The notes beneath the pieces were generated by a model that saw nothing but the letters and a program-made list of their open reading frames with translations, searched no databases and was not told the origin of the DNA. A program made the position numbers and the translations under genes. Shown in pieces: positions 25,558 through 33,829 of a stretch of 64,000 nt of DNA. The stretch is from Paragorgia papillata. Its lineage: Eukaryota > Cnidaria > Anthozoa > Scleralcyonacea > Coralliidae. The DNA is taken from NCBI GenBank assembly GCA_035771165.1, contig JAWNZC010000307.1, positions 1 to 64,000 on the forward strand, written 5' to 3'. The stretch's first letter is position 1; every line of letters starts with the position of its first letter.

Positions 25558-25878
25558 TTACAAATAAGATATCTTCGAAAAAGGACTTCTGATTCACATG
25601 TGTTGTTGCAGCGTGGTTGAAGCTTGAAGAGTTGCGAAATTTCTGACCGGAAGTCAATCATGCGCGTGTCTGCGCATGAGCAGAACGACAAAAGTCAGAA
25701 ATTTCGCAAGTCAGAAATTTCGTGTCACACCTGCATAACAATGCGGTGCCCACGCAGAAGTACGCCATCTGGAGTTACTGTAAGCTCTGCACGGACTGTT
25801 GAAAATGGAGCTAATGCCTTGTTTGTTTTTGTGTACCATCGATTAGTTTTTATGGCGTCTATGACGGCTTGTAACTCG

Positions 25879-27599
25879 TTATCCTCTTGGGTTGACTGCG
25901 CGATTTCGTGGAAGTGTCATTGCCTTGGGAACGGCATGCTGGACGATAAAATTCAGATATTCGTCAGCGATGCTGGGTTTGGTGCGATGTCTTGGCAATG
26001 GCATACGGGATAAAACATCGGCTGGATTTTCGTCCCCTCTTCGATAGATGACTTTGAAATCGTACTGTTGTAATCGTAGGACCCAACGCTCAATTCGGGC
26101 TGGTGGCTTAGACTTGGGAGAGAAGATCACCTCGAGGGCTTTGTGATCTGTAATCAGGTCAAACTGAGTTCCAATCAGATACATATGGAATTTTTCGCCG
26201 CCCCATACAACTGCCAGTGCTTCGCGTTCGGTTTGTGAGTAGCGATGCTCGGTGGGGGATAACGAACGACTTGCGTAGGCGATGTTTCTTACTGTACCAT
26301 CCTGTTCAACATTAGACAAAATGGCTCCCAGGCCATAGGGGCTTGCATCGACTGTTAACCTGGTCTTTTTGTCGGGATTGTAGTAAGCCATGATGCAATC
26401 TTGGCTGATAGCTGTCTTGATGCTGTCGAATGCCGTTTGTTGTGCATTCGTCCAAGACCATTTATAACTCGTTTTGTAAAAACCTTTTCTCCTCGGCCTC
26501 CCAATTATTAAGTTAAGTAGTTTAGTTAAGTGAACTTAATAGCATTTATATAATAATAGTTTGTATGTATTAGTAAATTAGTCTTAATTTGTAATAGTTA
26601 ATCAGCACACCTCTCATGGAAATCAGCACAATGTTGAATGAGATTAGTGTGCCTAAATAAAGTTGATCTATCTATCTATCTATTTGGACACCCTTTTTGG
26701 TGAGATGTCGGAGTGGTGTAGTGATAGTAGAGAAATCTTGAATAAAACGAGCACAATAGTTTGCCAGTCCGAGAAAGCTGCGAAGCTGGCTTACGTCCTG
26801 TGGTACTGAGGTATGCTGAATGGCAGCAATCTTACTCTTGTCTGCACGAAGACCATCTTTCGTGAGGGTGTAACCGTAGAACCATAGCGATGCTTGACCA
26901 AACAGACACTTGTCGGCATTAACTGTGAGACCCTTTTCATTTAGGCGTTGGAACAAAGCGTTTAAACGGTCGTCATGTTGTCGTTGATTATTCCCCCAAA
27001 GAATCACTTCGTCTGCGATGTTGCGCGTGCCTTCAAGTCCTCTTAAGGCGTTCTGGATCGCATTTTGAAAAACTTCACTTACTGAGTTAATACCAAAAGG
27101 AAGTCTTTTAAACCGGAAAAGACCGCGGTGGGTGATAAACGTGGTGATTGATCTGGATTCTTGCACCAAAGGAATTTGATGATAACCCGCGCGAAGATCG
27201 ATTTTGCTAAAAACTGTCACGCCCGCCATGTCTTCAAGGAGCTCATCCACAGTTGGTATCGGATGGCGTTCGCGCTTGATTGCTTGGTTGGCTCGTCGAT
27301 AATTGCCGCAAAACTCGAACCTCTTTAGAGTTGCGGGGTTTAGGAGCGACAACTAAGCCACTCACCCAGTCGGTGCTTTCATCGGTGACAGGTTCAATAA
27401 TGTCTTTATCAAGATATTCGTTAAGCCAATTATCAAGTTGTTTACGTAAGTGAAACGGAGTACGGCGGTGCGTCTGCGACACAGGGGGTATCGAATTGTC
27501 CAATGTGCAGTTTTTGCTCGTAGCCGTGAAGTTTGCCAATTCCTTCAAATACATTCGGGTACTTATCACGAAGTTCGGCCTCGTGCTGACGGTTAGCAT
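25879..27599 (-). pseudogene. Gypsy 1 reverse transcriptase and RNase H (broken)
   Basis: RT motifs VFSKIDLRAGYHQI, FKRLPFGI and a catalytic-site region reading IADEVILWG where YxDD/ADD is usual. RNase H begins TVDASPYGLGAIL and continues to EREALAVVWG and TDHKALEVIF. Frameshifts lie around 27,300-27,350, and the RT-RNase H link is split by the 26.5-kb insertion. Confidence 0.88.
26488..26683 (+). mobile_element. LINE/SINE 3' tail inserted in Gypsy 1 pol
   Basis: About 195 bp ending in AATAAAGTTGA and a (TCTA)n tail. Pol coding sequence continues on both sides (LTKKGVQ upstream, SYKWSWTNAQQ downstream), so this is a later insertion by a 3'-end-defined retroelement. Confidence 0.7.
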
Positions 27600-28011
27600 G
27601 GCTTAGCTTCGCGTTCTCATTGGTGTTGACAGCCCGATCTGCGTTGATTTCGGGACTGCAACCCACCGTTGACTTGATTTCGCGGGCGTTTCCGTTGTTG
27701 ATATTTGATTTCGGACAATGTCTGTCGGTTTGTAGGACGTTGACAGAAAACTGGATAAGTCCAAGTTCCTTAGACGTGTTGCAGCTGAATAGTGAACCAG
27801 TTTGGTGTTTCGTAACATAAAACGTTGCAATTGTCATACGTTTCTTACTTTCGATAACAGCCTCAAACTTGCCAGCAAGTTCTACTGGCCGGTTGGTACC
27901 AAACGCTTTGATGTGTATGTTGGTTGGTGTTAACGGGGTTTCAAATTTCTGTGACACTGCACTGTAGTCTCGTGGATCCAAAATGTTGACTGAGGCCCCT
28001 GAATCGATCAA
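27442..28011 (-). pseudogene. Gypsy 1 aspartic protease region
   Basis: The frame opens at MIDSGASVNIL, the D-S/T-G active-site motif of retropepsins, and runs towards the RT amino-terminal region (NEYLDKDIIEPVTD). Confidence 0.8.
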
Positions 28012-29006
28012 GATACGGACATAGGTCTCAGCGATTTTAATTCTGGCAATCGGTGGTGACTTGGTATGGGATAGGGAAGAGGGTCGATGGTAAAAGCGTA
28101 TTCACTGTCGCTCTCACTTGTGCTCGTGTCTGTCGGCGGTGCATTGCCGTCTGTCGTTGTGGAGTCTTTACCAGCGAGCTTGTTGACTCGTTTTTGGAAT
28201 GGGTTACGTTGGTAGGTCGGGGGAGGTTTGTGATTCATGGCTTTCGAGCGGCAAACCTCTTGAAAGTGTCCTTTTCGACCGCAGCTACGACAGGTTTTTC
28301 CAAAAGCCGGGCACGATTCTTTACCACCTGGATGTGGGTATAAACCGCCACAATAAAAACAGTGCTGGGCTGGTTCTTTCTTCGGAGACCGCGTGTTATT
28401 TGAAAACCGTTGGCTTTGCTTGTTGTGATTGACCAAATTAACACCGTCCGCCTTTTCGCAGTGAGATTTTTCGAGCGCGTCAGCATGGCGATCGGATGTT
28501 TACAGCGCTCGGCCATATTTTAACAATCCATCTAAGGATAATTCTTCTCGAAGAGCTTTACGTCGGACCCGCGTTGACGAACAATGTTCGACTAGCTGAA
28601 TATTGATTTCATTCGTCTCGTCCGTGAACTGGCAAGTACTAGCTAGTTGGCGCAACCTCGTGTAGAACTGGTCGAGGGTTTCACCCTGGCGTTGCTTGGC
28701 TTGGCGGAATACATGTGTTTCGAATAAAATATTATTTATCGGTGCGAAATATTCCGTGAGTTTCTTGACGGCCAAGTCAAAATCTTTCTCGTCTCCAGTC
28801 TCTGGAATGGTGTCGAATACCTTCTCAACGGCAGGACCAGCTAGATTCAAGAGTAAACTACGCTTGCGAGTTGGGTCTTTAATATCCATTGCGACGACAA
28901 AACGCTTAAATCGCTTGAGCCAGTCATTCCATCTGGTGGCTAAAGATGCAGGATCCTCATGTGGATTAAACTGTTGGATACCGGACAAATCTAATGCGGC
29001 AGCCAT
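28008..29006 (-). pseudogene. Gypsy 1 gag with zinc knuckle (frameshifted)
   Basis: Starts ATG at 29006, just 14 bases from the LTR remnant. The capsid-like region (LDQFYTRLRQLA, PTRKRSLLLNLAGP) is followed after a frameshift near 28,500 by CFYCGGLY and the knuckle CRSCGRKGHFQEVC (CX2CX4HX4C). Confidence 0.85.
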
Positions 29007-29007
29007 A

Positions 29008-29020
29008 TCCTCGTCGCCAA
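29008..29020 (-). promoter_or_regulatory. Primer-binding-like site of Gypsy 1
   Basis: In element orientation TTGGCGACGAGGA follows the LTR directly, the expected location of the tRNA primer-binding site. Which tRNA primes was not determined. Confidence 0.55.
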
Positions 29021-29070
29021 TATTGTGTCTTTTATTTTCTCTTTATTAATATTCCATTGTCATACATTCA
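29021..29070 (-). repeat. 50-bp remnant of 5' LTR
   Basis: Identical over 50 bp to the terminal 50 bp of the 3' LTR, then diverges abruptly into GT-rich repeat DNA. The other ~150 bp of LTR are missing. Confidence 0.8.
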
Positions 29071-29205
29071 TGTGAGGTAGGGTGGGGTGAGGGTGGATAC
29101 GAGGGTGTGATGGTGAGGGTGTGGGTGGGTGAGCATGGGTGTAAGGTGGGGTGTGAGGGGGGGGTGAGTGTGCATGTAAGGGTGGGTGTGAGGGTGTTAT
29201 TGCCC
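29071..29205. repeat. GGTGTGAGG-type minisatellite
   Basis: Purine/GT-rich degenerate units (GGTGTGAGGGTG, GGGTGGGTG) adjoining the truncated LTR. Confidence 0.85.
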
Positions 29206-29270
29206 CCAGCCTATATATAGGTGCCACCTTCTATTTTTATTGCAGTGTCAGCTGTAATTGTTTGTTTCAG

Positions 29271-29608
29271 GTGTTGTTTGGTGTTCCTCAATACACACCA
29301 TACACCAAAGATGCCTTCCATCGTTACGTTATTAACAAAGAGACAGACGCTGTTCATCTGATGTTCATCTGATGCCTTCCATCGTTACGTTATAAACAAA
29401 GAGACAGACGCTGTTCATCTGAATAAAAAAGGCACTAAAGTAGCTGCTCACCATGTTCTGGAAATTGCGTCTGGTCAGGAAAAGGTTCTTCGCTGTCGGC
29501 TTACTATTGCCAAAGAAGTTTCTGCTGAACCATTTGATGAGGAATTTGAGAAAATCTTTTCAACCAGAAAACAAGAAGCAGACCAATTCTACAGTGGAGT
29601 TATTCCTG
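29271..29608 (+). pseudogene. Glucosidase exon 4 with 61-bp tandem duplication
   Basis: After TTGTTTCAG it reads LFGVPQYTPYTKDAFHRYVI. The segment 29310-29370 is then repeated from 29371 with one mismatch in the shared part. 61 is not a multiple of 3, so the frame hits TGA. Beyond the duplication it continues KGTKVAAHHVLEIASGQEK, then FDEEFEKIFSTRKQEADQFY, to a G|GTTAGT donor. Confidence 0.85.
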
Positions 29609-29676
29609 GTTAGTTTTACAATACGACAGAAGTGGTGTTTCTAAACATTATTGTATTTTGCCATACTCTTTTGTAG

Positions 29677-30158
29677 ATGTGTTATCAGATGAAGAGAAGC
29701 TAGTGAGTCGTCAGTCTTACGCAAGTCTTTTATGGATTTTATTTTGCTCTTAAGATTTTGCTCAAGAGCTCTCGGGGTTATGCCCCACAGGTCTCTCTCA
29801 TGTACATCTCCTACCATCGTATAGGTCTTTCCCGAGCCAGTTTGCCCATACGAAAATATGGACACATTGTACCCATCTACTGCACTATGGATGAAGGGTA
29901 AAATTTCTTCAAAAACAAGATGCTGTGTCGCGTATTCCGAAAATTTTTTATCAAACGTGAAACGTGAATCAGTCTTACGCAAGTCTTTTATGGACCAAAC
30001 AATTTTATCATTACATTATCAAGGACTGGCTTGCAGGAGATCCCAAGCAACCTGATCCACCTGCTAGTCGCCAACATGGACGAAATTCAGAGCCTGAGTG
30101 GAGGCATTTGTTTAACAGAGATATTATCTCTATGCCTGATAAATGGGAGTATCCATGG
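29677..30158 (+). pseudogene. Glucosidase exon 5, split by kinesin insertion
   Basis: The acceptor TTTTGTAG precedes [20 protein letters not shown]. After the insertion the same exon resumes with [20 protein letters not shown] and [19 protein letters not shown], ending TGG|GTAAGTG. Duplicated 26-bp ends (29711-29736 and 29969-29994) flank the insert. Confidence 0.88.
29737..29968 (-). pseudogene. Kinesin-14-like motor domain fragment inserted in exon
   Basis: The minus strand encodes the amino half of a kinesin motor: [28 protein letters not shown], the P-loop GQTGSGKT (Walker A, ATP binding), then GITPRALEQ. The pattern is closest to C-terminal-motor kinesin-14. No start, neck or microtubule-binding half is present, and no intron interrupts it. 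It is flanked by 26-bp direct repeats of the target exon, with an A-rich run (AAAATAAAA) at its downstream edge. A non-functional copy. Confidence 0.88.
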
Positions 30159-30435
30159 GTAAGTGAATTAGCCTGCATGCCTGACTCCTCCGAGACTCAA
30201 CACGCTCAATTTCACGCGCCTACTAAATCTGAGCCAGACAGGTGTCATATAACTATATACATGCTAAAAAAGTAATTTTGCATCAGTTTTGCATTTTCAT
30301 TAATTTGTGCAAGTAATATCCTGCATGCAAAGGCTCATGTTACAGTAACACTCTTCTACTGATGTGCTTTACGGCCCAGGTTTTTAATTTGTTTTCCTCT
30401 ATAGATGAAAAATCTTGATTTTAAATATTTTTTAG

Positions 30436-30704
30436 TACGCTTCGTGGGACTTGGCATTTCATATGGTACCAATGGCAAAGATTGATCCTGAGTATGCAAA
30501 ATCTCAACTGTTATTGTTCCTTCGTGAATGGTATATGTCTCCCAATGGTCAGCTGCCTGCATACGAGTTTGCCCTCAGTGACGTCAACCCTCCAGTTCAT
30601 GCTTGGGCATGTCTTCTTGTGTATAAAATGTCTGGGGAGAAAGGAAACAGGGATGACATGTTTCTGGCAAGATGTTTTCAGAAACGTTTATTGAATTTTA
30701 CATG
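30436..30704 (+). CDS. Glucosidase exon 6
   Basis: Follows TTTTTTAG. Reads [52 protein letters not shown], ending in phase 2 at TG|GTGAGT. The D-L-A-F-H-M and N-P-P-V-H-A-W blocks are highly conserved in the barrel domain. No lesion. Confidence 0.9.
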
Positions 30705-30724
30705 GTGAGTTTTTATCCCAGAAG

Positions 30725-30978
30725 AGTGGTGGTGAAGTGGAAGGTTAATGATGGCAGTGGTAGCAGTCGTGATATTGATGGTGGTGGTGGTGGAGATAGT
30801 TGTGGTAGTAATGGTGGTATCAGATGGTGGTGATGGTGATGATGGTTGTGATGGTGCTGATAGTGATGGTGGTGGTGATGATGGTTGTAGTAGTGGTAAT
30901 GGTTGTGGTGTAGTCATTTTGGTGGTTGTAATGGTGGTAGTAGTGTTGGTGCATGGTGATGGTGGTGGTGGTTTTTAA
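30725..30978. repeat. GGTGAT/GGTGGT microsatellite in intron
   Basis: Degenerate trinucleotide tract. Open frames reading poly-Val/Gly on one strand and poly-Thr/Ile on the other are repeat artefacts. Confidence 0.9.
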
Positions 30979-31004
30979 ATGTTTTTTAACATGTCTTGCC
31001 ATAG

Positions 31005-31075
31005 GTGGGTAAATCGCAAAGATCCAAATGGGAAGAACATTTTTGGAGGAGGATTTCTTGGCTTGGATAACATTG
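31005..31075 (+). CDS. Glucosidase exon 7
   Basis: CATAG acceptor, then [20 protein letters not shown] and DNI, ending G|GTGAGT in phase 1. Phases agree with both neighbours. Confidence 0.88.
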
Positions 31076-31162
31076 GTGAGTTGCACATTTACGTTTGAGA
31101 TTGGACAAGCTCACTACAATGATCTGAAGGAGGCGACCCTTCTAACTCCTCTTTTTTTCCAG

Positions 31163-31212
31163 GTGTTTTTGATCGATCTAAACCACTTCCAACTGGTGGC
31201 CATCTGGAACAG
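31163..31212 (+). CDS. Glucosidase exon 8 (50 bp)
   Basis: TTTTTCCAG acceptor, then GVFDRSKPLPTGGHLEQ, donor CAG|GTTAGT in phase 0. It completes the [13 protein letters not shown] motif begun in exon 7. Confidence 0.85.
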
Positions 31213-31368
31213 GTTAGTGCAAGACACTCGTTGCTGCCTAGGCTGTCTGTCTGAGGGTTCTCCCTTTAATGAGTAAAATTCTTTCGTGTTAGACTGAATA
31301 GAAAAATAAAGGTGCCATTTTTGGCTGCCTCATACAGGTTATAAAATGAGGATTTGTTTTTGTGCTAG

Positions 31369-31729
31369 GCTGATGGCACAGATTGGATGGCTTTTTACTG
31401 TACAGTGATGCTTGCCATTGCATTGGAACTGGCAGTGTGGACAGATCACAGCTATGAAGATATGGCTTCAAAATTATTTGAGCATTTTGTGGACATCTCT
31501 TATGCCATGAACCAAATGTCAAGTGGCAAAGGATTGTGGGATAATGAAGATGGTTTCTACTATGATCAGTTAAGGCTTGATGATAATCAAGAGTGTAAGC
31601 TGCGTGTTAGATCAATGGTTGGCCTTATTCCTTTATACGCATGTTTGGTGTTAAACAATGAATAAACTGCCAGGGTTTAAAAAAAGATTGAACTGGTTCT
31701 TAAAGAACAGACAAGACCTGAGTTCTGAG
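31369..31729 (+). pseudogene. Glucosidase exon 9 (frameshift)
   Basis: Reads ADGTDWMAFYCTVMLAIALE, then GLWDNEDGFYYDQL and LRVRSMVGLIPLYA. It then shifts frame at about 31656-31665 (TAA) and continues in another frame as NKLPGFKKRLNWFLKNRQDL up to GAG|GTTGGT in phase 0. The donor lies a few bases before the pentanucleotide array. Confidence 0.87.
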
Positions 31730-31735
31730 GTTGGT

Positions 31736-32161
31736 CACTGCACTCCACTCCACTCCACCGCACTACACTACACTGCACTGCACTGCACCGCATTACACTG
31801 CACTCCACCGCACTACACTACACTACACTACACTACACTACACTACACTACACTACACTACACTACACTACACTACACTACACTACACTGCACTGCACTG
31901 CACTGCACTGCACTGCACTGCACTGCACTGCACTGCACTGCACTGCACTGCACTGCACTGCACTGCACTGCACTGCACTGCACTGCACTGCACTGCACTG
32001 CACTGCACTGCACTGCACTGCACTGCACTGCACTGCACTGCACTGCACTGCACTGCACTGCACTGCACTGCACTGCACTGCACTGCACTGCACTGCACTG
32101 CACTGCACTGCACTGCACTGCACTGCACTGCACTGCACTGCACTACACTACACTACACTAC
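31736..32161. repeat. (CACTA/CACTG)n array 1
   Basis: Pentanucleotide array, mixed CACTA then a long homogeneous CACTG block and CACTA again at the end. All six frames stay open over parts of it because the unit lacks stops; these are not genes. Confidence 0.97.
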
Positions 32162-33565
32162 TCTATTCATTTTTATTACAATTTAAAATTTACAGGTGAT
32201 GGGTCTTGATTAAGTCCTTGGAGATAACAATAAGTGCCATTAATGGTCATACAATATAGATAATTATATATACATGAAGTACTGAAGTTCAAAATAAAAT
32301 TCAAGTTTATAATATAACGAAATTAATGAAAGTCAATATAAACAGTTTATTCAGGATCAACTTCTACTTCCAAGTTGTCCTCATTTAAGCCAAGGTGTCC
32401 ACGATAAATGTTTGTAGAGCCTTGAATTGCGTCCGTGCAACAAAGTTTCCTGAACAAGGAACGATATCTTTTCGACATTCCAAGGTGCCATAAGACATTT
32501 TCATTTTCCGGATGCCAAGAGCCAAGAGCACCAACCACAAAACCAAAGACATCGCATTGCTTTCCTTGACCAATGAAAAATTGCTTCAGCCCTTCGTATT
32601 TAGTGATTTTGCGATGTTCGGCATCACGAAGGGCTTCAGCGTTATTGTCAAAGGGGCAACAAACATCAATAATTAGAACTTTATTGCCCTCCTCAACAAT
32701 GATGTCAGGACGTAAACGAGAGTTGGCAGCACGAACTTGTTTGTCGGTAGTAATGGTACCATGTTGAACGGCGTTGGTGATACGGTCTACTATGGTGTTG
32801 TGTCTGCGAAGAATACTAGGCATGTTAGGAAGGCAGTGACACAAGACATGATCGAGGAAGGGTCTCATCCGAAGTTCAACGGCGACATTTTGGGCTGGCA
32901 TTAGACCACCGACTCTTGACATTATTAAGTGGAAGACAATTGAGTCGAGCACGGTGGATAAAACGCCAGTCTCTAAAACGGATGTTGAAGCCATTGTATT
33001 GCCAAGTGGATCCATTGGCGAAGGTGTCAGTAGTAAGCGCCCGAGCAACTTTTCCTTGATCAGGAAGAGCAAATAGTGTAGAAGCGAATCGATCTTGGAC
33101 ATGAAAATGCAAAAAAACGACTGGCTTCTTTAGCAATAACAGTGCCGGAGTTTTGCGACGAAAGGACAGGAAGACCATTGTCATTGAATTTAATTTCAAT
33201 ACCAAGGTTACGAGTGGATTTGCGGACTCGGGTCCACAATGGATGCGGTAATGTATGTTGTTTAAACGATCATCAGGAAGGCTGGACAGGTAGTTGGATT
33301 TCAGAGCAGAAGTAGGATTAGATCGTGAGGCATGTCGGACGGTTTCGTTTAATTCAGCATTAGCAATGTGAATTACAGTCGGGTCGGAGGAAGATAGAAT
33401 ATTAACCGAATGAATTATTGCTTGAACATCAGCTTCAAGGATTGGATCAAGGAGGCCAAGACCACCAGCGCGTTTGTGAGCGAAGATGTAGGAAGCAGAA
33501 GCTCGAGATGGTAGAGAACATATTCTACGGATGGTGGAAACGAGAGTTGAACGATATTCACGAAG
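32162..33565 (-). mobile_element. R2-type non-LTR element, copy A (5'-truncated)
   Basis: The minus strand encodes the C-terminal part of the same protein as copy B, with several frameshifts: zinc-like Cys/His region, then RPDIIVEEGNKVLIIDVCCP (PD-(D/E)XK-like restriction endonuclease) and KITKYEGLKQFFIGQGKQC. The 3' tail (32166-32346) matches copies B and C. The 5' end stops in the RT thumb region and joins (CACTA)n directly. Confidence 0.88.
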
Positions 33566-33829
33566 ATGTTACTACTACACTACACTACACTACACTACAC
33601 TACACTACACTACACTACACTACACTACACTACACTACACTACACTACACTACACTACACTACACTACACTACACTACACTACACTACACTACACTACAC
33701 TACACTACACTACACTACACTACACTACACTACACTACACTACACTACACTACACTACACTACACTACACTACACTACACTACACTACACTACACTACAC
33801 TACACTACACTACACACTACACTACACTA
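33566..33829. repeat. (CACTA)n array 2
   Basis: Nearly pure CACTA units between the 5' end of copy A and the 3' end of copy B, with one CACAC slip near 33813. Confidence 0.97.

Larger units (their letters stand above)
23551..25721. mobile_element. 2.17-kb insertion with GCGAAATTTCTGAC repeats at both ends
   Basis: Left end: two direct copies of CGAAATTTCTGAC. Right end: two inverted copies (GTCAGAAATTTCG). Flanked by GTGTCA on both sides (23545-23550 and 25722-25727), so it resembles a DNA transposon with short repeated termini and a ~6-bp TSD, or a captured segment. Contains a small minus-strand PHD gene, a 160-bp MITE (24836-24996) and a G/C homopolymer hairpin (about 24377-24410). Frames elsewhere are uninformative. 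Confidence 0.7.
22041..29070 (-). mobile_element. Gypsy LTR retrotransposon 1, decayed, 5' LTR nearly lost
   Basis: A minus-strand element inserted about 65 bp into the intron after exon 3. Order from its 5' end: 50-bp LTR remnant, primer-binding-like site, gag with CCHC knuckles, protease, RT, RNase H, integrase, polypurine tract, 3' LTR. Reading frames are broken many times. It is interrupted by a 2.17-kb PHD-encoding insertion (23551-25721) and a ~195-bp LINE/SINE tail (26488-26683). Both interruptions, when skipped, restore continuity of the flanking pol segments. Confidence 0.92.

Noticed and set aside
29641..29982. A host kinesin gene at this place
   Set aside because: Only a fragment of the motor domain, bounded by duplicated glucosidase exon sequence; an insertion, not a gene.
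31658..32209. Long open frames translating as TTLHY/TALHC repeats (also at 33418-33874 and 47125-48556)
   Set aside because: They are the CACTA/CACTG pentanucleotide array read in frame. The unit contains no stop, so every frame stays open.
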